Shown: positions 8,757 to 18,935 of the stretch, piece after piece
Layout of the letters: every line of letters begins with the position of its first letter
Position numbering within the stretch: the first letter of the stretch is position 1
Source of the DNA: Polynucleobacter sp. AM-25C3
Lineage (GTDB): Bacteria; Pseudomonadota; Gammaproteobacteria; Burkholderiales; Burkholderiaceae
Assembly (NCBI RefSeq): GCF_018882335.1
Contig: NZ_JACVOS010000006.1
Location: 1-64,000, forward strand
Length of the DNA stretch: 64,000 nt
Reading direction: 5' to 3'
Made by a program: the position numbers and the translations under genes
Notes under the pieces: generated by a model
The model's database searches: none
What the model saw: only the letters and a program-made list of their open reading frames with translations
What the model was told of the DNA's origin: nothing

Positions 8757-9737
8757 ATGTTGAGCCGTACCGCCGATTGCCTGTACTGGATGGCCCGCTA
8801 CACAGAGCGTGCAGAAAATACTGCCCGCATGCTGGACGTCAATCATCAGACCTCCCTATTACCTCAGCCCGCAGAATTTCTGGAGCAGAGTTGGAAGAAG
8901 TTGCTCACGATCTCCAAGCTAGAAGAATCCTTCCTAGAGAAATACGATGTAGTCACTCGTGAAAATGTTTTGGATTTCATGATTTATGAAACCAGCAATC
9001 CGTCCAGCATTGTGTCCTGCTTATTTGCTGCCCGTGAAAATGCACGTGTCATTCGTGGAAGAATTACCTCGGAAGCATGGGAAACCCAAAATACGACTTG
9101 GCTAGAATTACAGCGCATTCTCGAAGCGAGAAATCAAGCAGACCCGAGCCGACTACTGGAGTGGGTAAAACATCGCTGTCATTTGTTCAGGGGCGTAATG
9201 CACGGCACCATGCTCAAGAATGAAGCTTTTTACTTCATGAATGTGGGCACACTTTTAGAGCGGGCCGATAACACTGCTCGTATTTTAGAAACAAAGTATG
9301 AAGACCAAGCAACTCTGAAAGTATTGCGCACAGATAAAAAAGTTGAAGCCGATGGTGCAGACGGCGATTTCTTTGACTTCTACCATTGGGCCGCCCTACT
9401 TCGCTCAGTATCTGCTTTTGAAATCTATCGCCAAATCTACTCTGACCAGGTTACTCCAAAGCAAGTGGCACAACTCTTGATTTTTAATAAGCAAATGCCT
9501 CGCTCCCTGGTTAGTTGCGTGAATGAACTGATTCCATTGATTTCAGAAGTGAAGAATCAACAATCCAAGGAAATCGAACGACTACTTGGAAAGCTCAAAG
9601 CAAACTTAGATTACTCAGACATTGATGAGGTTTTCTCTCAAGGCCTGGAAGAGTTCATTGAAGAATTTTTAGAGCGCATTAATCACATTGCTGATGAATT
9701 CAGTAATGCCTACCTTATTCCATTGGCAGTAGCCTAA
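8757..9737 (+). CDS. Alpha-E domain protein (DUF403)
   Basis: This 326-residue, all-helical protein starts MLSRTADCLYWMARYTERAE, the hallmark of the alpha-E family, and contains 'FYFMNVGTLLERADNTARIL' near the middle. Glu-rich helices (ARYTERAEN, LERADNTARI) give the family its name. Function is unknown; it nearly always accompanies the circularly permuted ATP-grasp protein and a transglutaminase-like protease and is thought to work with them. An AAAGGGATAAG ribosome binding region precedes ATG. It follows the ATP-grasp gene by 14 bases. Confidence 0.92.
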   Translation: MLSRTADCLYWMARYTERAENTARMLDVNHQTSLLPQPAEFLEQSWKKLLTISKLEESFLEKYDVVTRENVLDFMIYETSNPSSIVSCLFAARENARVIRGRITSEAWETQNTTWLELQRILEARNQADPSRLLEWVKHRCHLFRGVMHGTMLKNEAFYFMNVGTLLERADNTARILETKYEDQATLKVLRTDKKVEADGADGDFFDFYHWAALLRSVSAFEIYRQIYSDQVTPKQVAQLLIFNKQMPRSLVSCVNELIPLISEVKNQQSKEIERLLGKLKANLDYSDIDEVFSQGLEEFIEEFLERINHIADEFSNAYLIPLAVA

Positions 9738-9745
9738 AGATCGCC

Positions 9746-10543
9746 ATGCACCTCAAGATTCGTCACCGTACAGAATATCGCTATGAAACGCCAGTACGTT
9801 ACTCTATTCAAGAGTTGCGCCTCACACCATCTGATGTAGCCGGTCAAACAATTGATAAATGGAAAGTGAGCACCCCCATCAAGGCAAGCACCTCTTATGA
9901 TGCCTTCGGAAATCTCTGTAGCGTTTTTGCACAAGAAACCTCCTATACCTCGATGATGATTGAGGCTGAAGGTGAAGTCCATACGCAAGATGCCTATGAA
10001 TTTATCGATGCGCCTAAAGCGGTGTCTCCCTACCACCTGCTACAACAAACGAATTTGACGGAACCCACACCAGAAATGCTGGAATTTTTCTCTGAATCTC
10101 TGCCCAAGAAAAACTCTGTCGATGAAGTCATGGCATTAGCTGCAGCAGTGCAAAGCGCCATCCTGTACTTCCCCGGACAGACCAACTTTGCCACCACTGC
10201 AGCCCAGTCTTTTGCCATGAAATCCGGCGTCTGCCAAGATCATGCACACATCATGCTCGGCTTGTGTCGCGCCTCAGGTATTCCGGTACGTTACGTTAGT
10301 GGTTATTTCTTCGCTGAAGACTCGCCAAACTTAGCCAGCCATGCCTGGATTGATTTCTGCGCTGACATTGATAAAAAGCTCTGGCTTAGCGTCGACATCA
10401 CCAACGCCTGCTTTACGGATGCTCGGCATATTCGCCTCGCTATTGGTAGAGATTATTACTCAGCAGCCCCCGTTAAAGGCGTCCGCTCAGGCGGCGGAGG
10501 TGAAGAACTGAGCGCTAATATATCCATCACCCAACTGAACTAA
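9746..10543 (+). CDS. Transglutaminase-like cysteine peptidase family protein
   Basis: This 265-residue cytoplasmic protein has an N-terminal beta-rich domain (Bact_transglu_N, about 1-85, beginning HLKIRHRTEYRYETPVRYS) and a C-terminal transglutaminase core. The catalytic triad is visible as Cys163 in KSGVCQDHAHIM, His199 in NLASHAWIDF and an Asp in SVDITN (about 217). Bacterial members usually hydrolyse amide bonds rather than cross-link proteins. No signal peptide is present. The gene starts 8 bases after the alpha-E gene and fits the operon with ATP-grasp and Anbu, where a ligase and two proteases occur together. Confidence 0.92.
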   Translation: MHLKIRHRTEYRYETPVRYSIQELRLTPSDVAGQTIDKWKVSTPIKASTSYDAFGNLCSVFAQETSYTSMMIEAEGEVHTQDAYEFIDAPKAVSPYHLLQQTNLTEPTPEMLEFFSESLPKKNSVDEVMALAAAVQSAILYFPGQTNFATTAAQSFAMKSGVCQDHAHIMLGLCRASGIPVRYVSGYFFAEDSPNLASHAWIDFCADIDKKLWLSVDITNACFTDARHIRLAIGRDYYSAAPVKGVRSGGGGEELSANISITQLN

Positions 10544-10602
10544 AGCGCCCCACTCAAGCCAAGTAAGAGATAATTCCAAGGAATAATTAAAGGGGTTGCA
10601 GG

Positions 10603-11484
10603 ATGACGTATTGCGTTGGGCTTTGCCTAAAAGATGGTTTAGTTTTTTTATCAGACACACGCACCAATGCGGGCGTAGATCAAATTGGCACCTTTAGAAA
10701 GATGTCTTTATTTCAAAAAGATAAAGATCGTTTTTTTACCTTAATGAGTGCCGGCAATCTTGCTATTACTCAAGCCGTTAAAGAAATCCTATTACAGGGC
10801 CAACTCCTCAACGGAAAGAATCTGTGGAATGTGGAAAGCACCCATGATGCAGCCGTAGTTATTGGAGACGCCATTAAACAGGTTTATGACAGAGATCACA
10901 AGGCACTAGAAAAAGCAGGGATTGATTTCAATTGCAACCTGATCTTTGGCGGTCAAGTGAAGGGCGAACGCCCAAGGCTCTTTAATATTTATTCAGCCGG
11001 CAACTTTATTGAAGCTACACCAGAAACTTGTTATTTCCAAATAGGTGAATCCAAATATGGAAAGCCGATCTTAGATAGGGTGATTAGCTTTGATACCCCC
11101 CTCAATTTGGCAACGAAGTGCGCATTGATTTCAATGGACTCCACTCTGAATAGCAATATTTCTGTTGGCCTACCACTAGATTTACTCGTCTACGAAAAGA
11201 ACTCTTTGCAAGCCAGCAAACTAGTCACCATGGATGAATCCAATCCCTACTTTCAGATGATTCATCAACTCTGGGGCGAAAAATTACGTGCTGCGTTTAA
11301 CTCAATTGCGGAGCCAAGCTGGTCAGGAGAAACACCATCCAAATCTATTACCTCCCCCGCCAAGAAGATGGGTGCTGTGCCGATTTATCGCGCCAGCAAA
11401 GCAGTGAAGAAGGTGGCTACACCCACCAAAACTGTAAGCAAAACGATCCCAAAGAAAAAGGTAACTTTAAAGGCTAAGCGCTAA
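10603..11484 (+). CDS. Anbu, proteasome-like peptidase, with Lys-rich tail
   Basis: Anbu is the 'ancestral beta subunit' of the proteasome/HslV Ntn-hydrolase family. The protein starts MTYCVGLCLKDGLVFLSDTR, and the expected catalytic set is visible: Thr2 (Thr1 after Met removal), Asp18 and Lys33 in GTFRKM. The core ends near residue 243, the usual family length. Residues 244-293 add about 50 residues with roughly 13 Lys, plus Ala, Thr and Pro (for example SKTIPKKKVTLKAKR). I do not associate such a tail with the family; it resembles a nucleic-acid- or polyanion-binding extension. ATG is preceded by AAAGGGG. It is the last gene of the operon and a strong terminator follows. Confidence 0.92.
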   Translation: MTYCVGLCLKDGLVFLSDTRTNAGVDQIGTFRKMSLFQKDKDRFFTLMSAGNLAITQAVKEILLQGQLLNGKNLWNVESTHDAAVVIGDAIKQVYDRDHKALEKAGIDFNCNLIFGGQVKGERPRLFNIYSAGNFIEATPETCYFQIGESKYGKPILDRVISFDTPLNLATKCALISMDSTLNSNISVGLPLDLLVYEKNSLQASKLVTMDESNPYFQMIHQLWGEKLRAAFNSIAEPSWSGETPSKSITSPAKKMGAVPIYRASKAVKKVATPTKTVSKTIPKKKVTLKAKR

Positions 11485-11505
11485 TTCAGCGAGCTCCCAC
11501 AAAGC

Positions 11506-11536
11506 AAAAGGCCTAGATCAAATCTAGGCCTTTTTT
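11506..11536. terminator. Bidirectional intrinsic terminator
   Basis: AAAAGGCCTAGAT (11506-11518) and ATCTAGGCCTTTT (11522-11534) form a perfect 13-bp stem with a 3-base loop, flanked by A-runs on the left and T-runs on the right. It can end the Anbu operon on the plus strand and ppsA on the minus strand. Confidence 0.9.
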
Positions 11537-11551
11537 GCATCTACCAAGCTT

Positions 11552-11570
11552 TGCTGGCATACCGCCAGCA
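11552..11570 (-). terminator. Small hairpin after ppsA
   Basis: TGCTGGC (11552-11558) and GCCAGCA (11564-11570) form a 7-bp stem with a 5-base loop, 4 bases past the ppsA stop. There is no T-run, so it is likely an accessory 3' hairpin ahead of the main terminator. Confidence 0.4.
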
Positions 11571-11574
11571 TGCA

Positions 11575-13977
11575 TTAGGCTTCGTTTTTACCCAACATTT
11601 CCCAAGTAGCTACTACGCTATCTGGATTAAGTGAGATTGAGGTAATACCCTTGGCAACTAACCAACGCGCAAAGTCTGGGTGATCTGAAGGGCCTTGACC
11701 GCAAATACCAACATACTTGTTTTGCTTACGGCAAGCCTCAATAGCACGAGCAATCATGAACTCCACTGCAGGGTCACGCTCATCAAAGTCAATGGCTAGC
11801 AACTCCATGCCGGAATCACGATCCAGACCCAGTGTTAACTGAGTCATATCGTTTGAGCCAATTGAGAATCCATCGAAATGCTCGAGGAATTGATCGGCCA
11901 AAATCGCATTTGATGGAATCTCGCACATCATGATCAGGCGCAAGCCATTTTCACCACGCTTGAGGCCCAAGTTCGCCATCATCTCAATCACGCGCTTGGC
12001 CTGATTAATCGTACGCACGAATGGCACCATGATCTCTACGTTATCTAGACCCATATCTTCGCGAACACGCTTCATAGCTGCGCACTCTAAGGCAAATGCT
12101 TCACCAAAATCTGCTGATACGTAACGGGATGCGCCACGGAAACCCAACATTGGGTTTTCTTCATCTGGTTCATAGCGTGAACCGCCGATGAGCTTCTTAT
12201 ATTCGTTTGACTTAAAGTCTGACAAACGTACGATGACTGGTTTTGGATAGAACGCAGCAGCAATCGTTGCAACGCCTTCGACCAATTTATCTTCGTAGAA
12301 CTGACGGGGGCTTGCATAGCCACGAGCAACGCTCTCTACCGCACGCTTGAGATCAGAATCGATGTTTGGATATTCCAATACAGCACGTGGATGCACGCCA
12401 ATGTAGTTATTAATAATGAACTCAAGACGAGCTAAACCAACACCGGCATTCGGGATTTGACAGAAATCAAAGGCCAGCTGAGGATTGCCAATATTCATGG
12501 TGATCTTCACTGGAATCTCCGGCAATACACCACGAGAAACTTCAGTCACTTCAGTCTCAATCAAGCCATCGTAGATATGACCTTCATCGCCTTCTGCACA
12601 AGAAACGGTAACCATCATGCCGTCTTGCAAATGCTCAGTCGCATCGCCGCAACCCACTACCGCAGGAACACCTAACTCACGCGCAATAATCGCAGCGTGG
12701 CAAGTACGACCACCACGATTAGTCACAATTGCAGAAGCGCGCTTCATCACGGGCTCCCAGTTCGGGTCGGTCATATCAGCCACCAATACATCACCAGGCT
12801 GGACGCGATCCATCTCGCTCGGATCACGAATCACACGAACCGGACCTGCACCAATCTTTTGACCAATTGCACGACCTTTGGCGAGAACTTTAGAAGTGCC
12901 CTTCAATTTATAGCGCATCTCCACTTGGCCAGCAGCTTGGCTCTTTACTGTTTCTGGACGTGCTTGCAGGATGTAGATGCGACCATCTTGACCATCCTTG
13001 CCCCACTCGATATCCATTGGACGACCGTAGTGCTTTTCAATAATCACAGCGTATTTTGCTAATTCTGTAATGTCAGCATCTTCCAATGAAAAACGATTGC
13101 GCTTTTCTGGGGCCACATCAACAGTTACCACCTTCTCAGCAGAGCCAACTGGCGCAAATTGCATCTGAATCAACTTGGAGCCTAAAGAGCGACGAATAAT
13201 CGCCTTCTTATCTTGCGCCAAAGTAGTTTTGAAAACATAGAACTCATCTGGATTCACTGCACCCTGCACTACCGTCTCACCCAAGCCATAGCTTGAAGTA
13301 ATAAATACGACATCTTCAAAGCCAGACTCCGTATCCAAAGTAAACATCACACCAGCAGCGCCCAGGTCAGAACGCACCATGCGCTGAATACCAGCGGATA
13401 AGGCCACTTCAGCATGAGCAAAGCCTTTGTGAACGCGATAAGAAATCGCACGGTCGTTATACAAAGAGGCAAATACTTCACGAATCTTCAGCAAAACGTC
13501 ATCAATACCTTCAACGTTCAAGAAAGTTTCTTGTTGCCCTGCAAATGAAGCGTCAGGCAAGTCTTCTGCCGTTGCAGAAGAGCGCACTGCAAATGAACCT
13601 TTGCCGGAATCATCTAACTTCTTAAATGCAGTACAAATCTCTTCATCAAGACGCGCCTGGAATGGTGCAGTCTCAATCCAGCCACGAATCTCTTTACCAG
13701 CTTCAGCCAGCGCGCGCACATCATCAATATTGAGATTTTCTAAACGCTTCTGAATGCGCTCAGTCAGATTGTTGTGCTCTAAGAAATCACGAAATGCCAA
13801 TGAGGTGGTTGCAAATCCAGTAGGTACACGAACACCAGTGGAAGACAACTGAGAAATCATTTCGCCTAATGAGGCATTTTTACCGCCAACTGACTCTACG
13901 TCAGTCATGCGGAGTTGCTCAAAAGGCAAAACATAGGCGTTTGTTACATCGCTACTTTGTTGCTGTTGGTTGGACAT
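11575..13977 (-). CDS. ppsA: Phosphoenolpyruvate synthase
   Basis: PpsA converts pyruvate and ATP to PEP, AMP and phosphate, the entry to gluconeogenesis. The 800-residue length is standard. Domains in order: ATP-grasp/pyruvate phosphate dikinase N-domain (1-345, with [20 protein letters not shown]), the swivelling phosphohistidine domain (His427 in [15 protein letters not shown], with Thr425 as the target of the PpsR regulatory kinase), and the C-terminal PEP-utilising TIM barrel with MVPFVRT and [11 protein letters not shown]. It is divergent from ppsR with a 106-base gap. Confidence 0.97.
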   Translation of the reverse strand: MSNQQQQSSDVTNAYVLPFEQLRMTDVESVGGKNASLGEMISQLSSTGVRVPTGFATTSLAFRDFLEHNNLTERIQKRLENLNIDDVRALAEAGKEIRGWIETAPFQARLDEEICTAFKKLDDSGKGSFAVRSSATAEDLPDASFAGQQETFLNVEGIDDVLLKIREVFASLYNDRAISYRVHKGFAHAEVALSAGIQRMVRSDLGAAGVMFTLDTESGFEDVVFITSSYGLGETVVQGAVNPDEFYVFKTTLAQDKKAIIRRSLGSKLIQMQFAPVGSAEKVVTVDVAPEKRNRFSLEDADITELAKYAVIIEKHYGRPMDIEWGKDGQDGRIYILQARPETVKSQAAGQVEMRYKLKGTSKVLAKGRAIGQKIGAGPVRVIRDPSEMDRVQPGDVLVADMTDPNWEPVMKRASAIVTNRGGRTCHAAIIARELGVPAVVGCGDATEHLQDGMMVTVSCAEGDEGHIYDGLIETEVTEVSRGVLPEIPVKITMNIGNPQLAFDFCQIPNAGVGLARLEFIINNYIGVHPRAVLEYPNIDSDLKRAVESVARGYASPRQFYEDKLVEGVATIAAAFYPKPVIVRLSDFKSNEYKKLIGGSRYEPDEENPMLGFRGASRYVSADFGEAFALECAAMKRVREDMGLDNVEIMVPFVRTINQAKRVIEMMANLGLKRGENGLRLIMMCEIPSNAILADQFLEHFDGFSIGSNDMTQLTLGLDRDSGMELLAIDFDERDPAVEFMIARAIEACRKQNKYVGICGQGPSDHPDFARWLVAKGITSISLNPDSVVATWEMLGKNEA

Positions 13978-14083
13978 AAAATACTCTCTAAAGATAAGGA
14001 AACTGGTCGAGCGGCCGAATAAAATACGGCATACTTCATTAACTGCATATTGTAGTGCTGACCACGACTTTTAGGCCAATCTC

Positions 14084-14911
14084 ATGTCTACCCAAACCCG
14101 CATTGTTTTTATCGTTTCTGACGGCACCGGAATTACAGCCGAGAACTTCAGCCAGTCGATTTTGGCGCAATTTGAGGCCACTTTTAAGCACATTCGAGTG
14201 CCTTTTGTGGATAGTATTGAAAAAGCCCATGATGCCGTTTCTACCATCAATCAAGCGGCCTCCAAATATGAAGTTCAACCGATCGTTTTCACCACTTTGG
14301 TGAATCCCGAACTGAACCAGATTGTCGGTAAGGCTAATGGCCTTATTTTGGATATGTTTCAGACTTTCGTAGCCCCTTTAGAACAAGCTCTTGGGGTTAA
14401 ATCAACCCATGCCATGAATCGCCTCCATCACAATGCTGACACAGAGGCCTACAAAAACCGCATTGAGGCCATTAATTACTCCCTAGCTCATGATGATGGT
14501 CAGTCCAACAAAAATTTGGCTGAAGCAGATGTCATCTTGGTGGGCATCTCCCGCGTTGGCAAAACGCCAACCAGTCTTTACTTGGCGATGCAATACGGTA
14601 TGAAGGCAGCGAACTACCCTCTCATTCCGGAGGATTTTGAGCGCGGTCAATTACCTAAGGATTTGGTTCCGTATCGCAATAAGATATTTGGCCTCATGAT
14701 TGATGCTGAGCGACTATCAGAGATTCGCAATGAGCGGCGCCCAGGGAGTAACTACGCGAAGTTAGAAAACTGCCGCTATGAAATTAATGAAGCCACTGCC
14801 ATGATGAAGAAAGCGTCGATCCCATGGGTAGTCACTACTAGCAAATCCATTGAAGAAATTGCGACCACAGTCTTGCAGTCCATTAAGTCAGATAAAACAA
14901 TCTTAGGTTAA
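14084..14911 (+). CDS. ppsR: PEP synthase regulatory protein (kinase/pyrophosphorylase)
   Basis: This 275-residue DUF299-family protein has the P-loop GISRVGKT at 154-161, the N-terminal FIVSDGTGITAENFSQS and the conserved PLIPEDF and NERRPGSNYA segments. It inactivates PEP synthase by ADP-dependent phosphorylation of the active-site Thr and reactivates it by phosphate-dependent removal. Divergence from ppsA supports PEP synthase as the target. Its 3' end faces the next gene with a 9-base gap. Confidence 0.95.
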   Translation: MSTQTRIVFIVSDGTGITAENFSQSILAQFEATFKHIRVPFVDSIEKAHDAVSTINQAASKYEVQPIVFTTLVNPELNQIVGKANGLILDMFQTFVAPLEQALGVKSTHAMNRLHHNADTEAYKNRIEAINYSLAHDDGQSNKNLAEADVILVGISRVGKTPTSLYLAMQYGMKAANYPLIPEDFERGQLPKDLVPYRNKIFGLMIDAERLSEIRNERRPGSNYAKLENCRYEINEATAMMKKASIPWVVTTSKSIEEIATTVLQSIKSDKTILG

Positions 14912-14920
14912 AGACCTTCT

Positions 14921-15454
14921 TTATCCGTTTGAAAATTCTGGATTAAAGGTTTGGAAGAGGCTAATTACCAATAGCGCTATCAGCAGCATCAATGCAATGA
15001 AGTTGGTAGCTCGCTCTTTTTTGCTTGTCCAAGCCCAACCCAGAAAACCAATGATGGCCAATATCACCGCCAATACAGCCAACTGAGATAGATTAATCAG
15101 CAATAAGGTTGCCATGTTCCAAAAACCTGTAGCGCCTGGAACCAGATCTTGATTAACAATGTATTGCTCTTTTCCGGCACCAAAAATGCCGACAAATAAA
15201 GTGCCTATCCAATTAGCCCATAGGGAGACATAGAGGCAAAAGGTAGCAATAGCCTTGGTAAATTTGGGGAGAGATAACTGGGGCCACATCCAAGCAAAAG
15301 AAAAGAATACTAAAGCTTGTACTGCTCCAATTAAGTGAGCCTGCAAGAGGCCTATTTTGGCTAGTGCATACGGCGAGTAAATTGGCGCTACAAGCCCAAG
15401 AACCAACATAATGAGTCCAGATATTAAGAATCTTTTGTCGTATTGGAAGCTCAT
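14921..15454 (-). CDS. Four-helix membrane protein, hydroxylaminobenzene-mutase-like
   Basis: This 177-residue integral membrane protein has four hydrophobic segments (about 10-28, 38-58, 65-90, 118-140 and possibly 150-170). The segment LLQAHLIGAVQALVFFSFAW followed by FCLYVSLWANW recalls HabA/HabB-type hydroxylaminobenzene mutases and related DoxX-like small membrane proteins. The resemblance is modest, so no substrate is claimed. It is convergent with ppsR and 48 bases from the SpoU methyltransferase gene on the same strand. Confidence 0.55.
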   Translation of the reverse strand: MSFQYDKRFLISGLIMLVLGLVAPIYSPYALAKIGLLQAHLIGAVQALVFFSFAWMWPQLSLPKFTKAIATFCLYVSLWANWIGTLFVGIFGAGKEQYIVNQDLVPGATGFWNMATLLLINLSQLAVLAVILAIIGFLGWAWTSKKERATNFIALMLLIALLVISLFQTFNPEFSNG

Positions 15455-15501
15455 TCAATCCTAAAAAAATATGGTGTTAGCAATACTACTTCAGTAATCA
15501 G

Positions 15502-16326
15502 TTAACTGCGTCTAACGCGCACAGCTTCAAACAGGCAGATCGCCGCTGCCGTGGAAACATTCAGGGATTCAACTCTTGGATCAATCGGTATAGAAACGCC
15601 TTTAGCTTGGGCCATCAGATCTTCAGAGACGCCTTGGCCTTCACTTCCCATTACCCAGGCAACCGGATGAATCAATACCTTAGGCATATTGAAGAGCTCT
15701 AACTCACCATCAGCAGTAGCGGCTAGTAAAGGTGCGGTCACAGCGCTTAACACTTGCTGTGTTGACCAGCCTTCATAAAGATCCAGCAATCGGTGAGCGC
15801 CCATACCAGCGCGCAATACCTTGCTTGACCACAAGTGGGCGCAACCCGTAAGTGCAACGACCTGAGTAAAGCCAGCTGCTGCTGCAGTGCGCAAAATCGA
15901 GCCAACGTTACCTGCATCTTGTATGCGATCCAAAATAATCACATCGCCAGAAATCGTCGCAACCGACTTTTGTGGATTTAAAGCAGTTTGAGGAAGATCC
16001 AATAATCCCGCAATTTGTGGAGCATTCACCAAATCACTCAGCAAATCCCATAGGCCTTTATCCAATTGATACACGCGCGTCTCGGGACAAATTTCTACAT
16101 GGTCATAGACGGCTTGGGCAATCTCTGGATTTTGCAATCCCAGCTCTGAGGTAATTAAGGTTTTGAGCGCTGGATCACCTACCCAGGTTTGAACCAAATG
16201 AATGCCTTCTAGCAAAGCCTGGCCGCAAGCAAATCTTGCCTTTTGGCCTTTAGGGCCAGTGGCTTGCAATTGACGAACCTCCCTAAACAAGGAATTGTCT
16301 TTTGAGCTAATAAATTCAATTTTCAT
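15502..16326 (-). CDS. TrmH/SpoU family RNA 2'-O-methyltransferase
   Basis: This 274-residue SPOUT enzyme has the three SpoU motifs: 'ILDRIQDAGNVGSILRTAAA' (motif 1), 'VAWVMGSEGQGVSEDL' (motif 2) and 'IPIDPRVESLNVSTAAAICL' (motif 3), forming the knotted SAM site. The N-terminal 'KDNSLFREVRQL' is the substrate-binding domain start common in the RlmB-like subgroup. The exact nucleotide methylated cannot be told from sequence. It lies 8 bases downstream of rnhB, a pairing seen in related Burkholderiaceae, and is probably the last gene of the lpx-rnhB run. Confidence 0.9.
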   Translation of the reverse strand: MKIEFISSKDNSLFREVRQLQATGPKGQKARFACGQALLEGIHLVQTWVGDPALKTLITSELGLQNPEIAQAVYDHVEICPETRVYQLDKGLWDLLSDLVNAPQIAGLLDLPQTALNPQKSVATISGDVIILDRIQDAGNVGSILRTAAAAGFTQVVALTGCAHLWSSKVLRAGMGAHRLLDLYEGWSTQQVLSAVTAPLLAATADGELELFNMPKVLIHPVAWVMGSEGQGVSEDLMAQAKGVSIPIDPRVESLNVSTAAAICLFEAVRVRRS

Positions 16327-16334
16327 AGCTTGGA

Positions 16335-16928
16335 TTATCGACTATGAAGGGCTAAAACATTGCGAACAGGCGAGAAGCTACGACGATGCTCTGAACATGC
16401 TCCAAACTCTTTTAAGGCGGCAAAATGCGCTTCCGTTGGATAACCCATATGTTGAGCAAAGCCATACTGAGGATGTATCTCGTGCAAAGCCATCATTTGA
16501 CGATCGCGCGTTACTTTAGCCAAAATCGAGGCCGCCGAGATAGCGGGCTCCTTGGCATCCCCTTTGACAATGGCTTCTGCGGCAATCGGCAACTCTGGGC
16601 AGCGATTACCATCGATTAAAGCCTTCTCCGGCCAGCCGCCTAAACGGGTAGTCAAATCTTCAATCGCTCGGCGCATTGCCAGCATCGTTGCTTGCAAAAT
16701 ATTAATCTGATCTATCTCTGCAGGACTGGCTTCACCGAGCCCCCATGCTTTTGCCTTTAATTGAATTTCCCCGAACAAAAACTCACGTCTTGCGGCAGAT
16801 AATTTCTTGGAATCCTTTAATCCGGTGATGGGGTTCTCTGGATCAAGTACAACTGCACCAGCGACCACCGCTCCCGCCAAAGGGCCACGCCCTGCTTCAT
16901 CGACACCGCAGATCCAAATCACACTCAC
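16335..16928 (-). CDS. rnhB: Ribonuclease HII
   Basis: RNase HII cuts RNA in RNA-DNA hybrids and removes misincorporated ribonucleotides. The 197-residue protein has the family signature [15 protein letters not shown] with the catalytic Asp10-Glu11 pair, the further Asp in ALIDGNRCP and [16 protein letters not shown]. The start is GTG (16928), overlapping the lpxB TGA stop as GTGA, so translation is coupled to lpxB. Confidence 0.96.
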   Translation of the reverse strand: MSVIWICGVDEAGRGPLAGAVVAGAVVLDPENPITGLKDSKKLSAARREFLFGEIQLKAKAWGLGEASPAEIDQINILQATMLAMRRAIEDLTTRLGGWPEKALIDGNRCPELPIAAEAIVKGDAKEPAISAASILAKVTRDRQMMALHEIHPQYGFAQHMGYPTEAHFAALKEFGACSEHRRSFSPVRNVLALHSR

Positions 16929-18127
16929 GCACTAATCCGATTTTTACCAGCAGCAATAGTTTGTGCAACAGCCTGCGCCACCAGCAAGCCCGTTGGTCTG
17001 CGTAAGGTCTCATGCATCTGTGCAAAACGGGTTTTGAGTTGATTGACTTTATTGGGATGATTTAACCAATCCAACAAGGCGTCTGCCAATTTACTCGGAG
17101 TAGCATCATCCTGCAAAAGCTCCGGGACAACAAATTCACCGCATAGAATATTCGGCAGGCCGACATAAGGAAGATAACCTTGGCGCTTCATAATCTGAGC
17201 AGTGAGCCAAGGCACTTTATAGGAAATGACCATCGGTTTTTTCCAAAGCGCAGCTTGTAGAGCAGCCGTACCGCTGGCGATCAACACTACATCAGCAGCC
17301 TCCAAAACGGCATCAGCCTCACCATCAATCAAATGAATATCAAGATCTGGATTTTGCTCTAGAGTTTTATTGAGCAAGGCTTCAAGCGGCGCACGCAAAC
17401 GTGGCGTTGCCACCGGAATCACAAAGTGCAGTACCTGCCCCTGCATACGCTTCGCAAGTTCGGTCATCGTCTCGAAAAAGATAGGGGCAATGAGTTCAAT
17501 TTCTGAGCCGCGGCTACCAGGCAATACAGAAACAACAATTCCATTTAATGCGTTGCTAGGTAAATTTAAGATTATTTCGATTCTTTGTTTGGCAGACGCT
17601 GGGTTTGGCTCTAGAGGAATCTCACTTGCTAGTGGGTGCCCAACGTAAGTCGCACTGATACCTGCTCGCTCATAAATCTCGGTTTCAAATGGAAAGATGC
17701 ACAGCATTCTTTCGACAGCTTGCTTAATCTTGGTAATGCGCCCAGCTCTCCACGCCCAAATAGATGGGGAGACGAAATGTAAAGTTGGAATGCCTGCTTT
17801 ACGCAAGGCCAGCTCCACTCCTAAATTGAAATCCGGTGCGTCTATCCCGAGATAAACATCGGGGCGACCTTCGCCCAGAAGATTGGCGATTAACTCTTTA
17901 CGGAGTTTCAGAATGGCAGGTAGCTGTTTGATTGCCTCAACATAACCACGGACACTCAAGGTCTCCATCGGCCAATCAGATCGCAAGCCTTCAGCCTGCA
18001 TGCGTGGGCCTCCAATACCGTAAACCTCCAAATTGGATGTGTCGGGGATCTGCTTTAAGGCACTCAGTGCTGGTGCAGCCAGTAGATCGCCCGAAGGCTC
18101 TCCGGCAACACAAGCGAGTTTAGACAC
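16925..18127 (-). CDS. lpxB: Lipid-A-disaccharide synthase
   Basis: LpxB joins UDP-2,3-diacylglucosamine and lipid X to the lipid A disaccharide at the inner membrane. Signatures are [13 protein letters not shown] at the start, '[12 protein letters not shown]', '[13 protein letters not shown]' and '[10 protein letters not shown]' near the C-terminus. I place the start at GTG 18127 (about 400 aa), 10 bases after the lpxA stop; upstream in-frame starts would overlap lpxA by up to 74 bases and add non-conserved residues. The gene is translationally linked to rnhB. Confidence 0.95.
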   Translation of the reverse strand: MSKLACVAGEPSGDLLAAPALSALKQIPDTSNLEVYGIGGPRMQAEGLRSDWPMETLSVRGYVEAIKQLPAILKLRKELIANLLGEGRPDVYLGIDAPDFNLGVELALRKAGIPTLHFVSPSIWAWRAGRITKIKQAVERMLCIFPFETEIYERAGISATYVGHPLASEIPLEPNPASAKQRIEIILNLPSNALNGIVVSVLPGSRGSEIELIAPIFFETMTELAKRMQGQVLHFVIPVATPRLRAPLEALLNKTLEQNPDLDIHLIDGEADAVLEAADVVLIASGTAALQAALWKKPMVISYKVPWLTAQIMKRQGYLPYVGLPNILCGEFVVPELLQDDATPSKLADALLDWLNHPNKVNQLKTRFAQMHETLRRPTGLLVAQAVAQTIAAGKNRISA

Positions 18128-18137
18128 TAGGCTTACT

Positions 18138-18935
18138 TTATCGAATGATGCCGCGCGTAGAGGCGGCAATAAAGTCATGGAACTCAGCGAGCTTTTCCGC
18201 GGTAGCAACATCTGAAGCGCTAGCGATCACCATCTTCTGAATCTCCACCTTAGCCTCTTCAAAGCTCAGACCATCTTTGTAAAGAACCTTGTATGCCTGA
18301 CGCAATGCAGAAATAGTCTCGCTTGAAAAACCCCGACGTTTAAGGCCTTCCACATTAATACCATGTGGAGAAGCTTTATCACCAGCAGCAATCACAAACG
18401 GTGGAATATCTTGCACTAAAGCAGAGGCCCCACCAAGCATAGCGTGCTGACCAATGCGCACAAACTGATGTACGCCAGACATGCCACCCATTATTGCCCA
18501 ATCATTCACTTGAACGTGACCAGCAATTTGTGCATTGCTTGAGAAAATCGTGTTGTTACCAATCTGGCAATCATGTGCAATATGCACATAAGCCATAATC
18601 CAATTGTCATTACCAATACGGGTAATGCCCTCATCTTGAGAGGTCCCCGTATGAATGGTCGTGAACTCACGGATCGTATTGCGATCGCCAATAATCAATT
18701 GGGTAGGTTCGCCACGGTATTTCATATCCTGTGGTGCTCCACCGATAGCTGCAAAGTGCGCAAAGGTATTTTCTTTACCGATGGTGGTGTAACCCTCAAT
18801 CACGGTATGAGAGCCTATCTTAGTACCAGCGCCGATTTTGACATTTGGCCCGATAACTGAATAAGGGCCAATCTCAACATCGCTAGCGATTTCGGCCTTG
18901 CTATCAACTACTGCGGATGCATGAATCCGAGTCAT
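18138..18935 (-). CDS. lpxA: Acyl-ACP--UDP-N-acetylglucosamine O-acyltransferase
   Basis: LpxA performs the first step of lipid A synthesis. The 265-residue protein is a left-handed beta helix of hexapeptide repeats (for example [20 protein letters not shown]), with the catalytic His in '[11 protein letters not shown]' (about 125) and a C-terminal helical domain. The start is ATG 18935 ([10 protein letters not shown]), which shares a base with the fabZ TAA stop; the longer frame adds nine unlikely residues. It sits in the standard lpxD-fabZ-lpxA-lpxB order. Confidence 0.97.
   Translation of the reverse strand: MTRIHASAVVDSKAEIASDVEIGPYSVIGPNVKIGAGTKIGSHTVIEGYTTIGKENTFAHFAAIGGAPQDMKYRGEPTQLIIGDRNTIREFTTIHTGTSQDEGITRIGNDNWIMAYVHIAHDCQIGNNTIFSSNAQIAGHVQVNDWAIMGGMSGVHQFVRIGQHAMLGGASALVQDIPPFVIAAGDKASPHGINVEGLKRRGFSSETISALRQAYKVLYKDGLSFEEAKVEIQKMVIASASDVATAEKLAEFHDFIAASTRGIIR

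Noticed and set aside
12697-13062. Plus-strand ORF of 121 codons antisense to ppsA
   Set aside because: It overlaps a fully conserved part of ppsA and shows a Thr/His-rich artefact composition typical of shadows.
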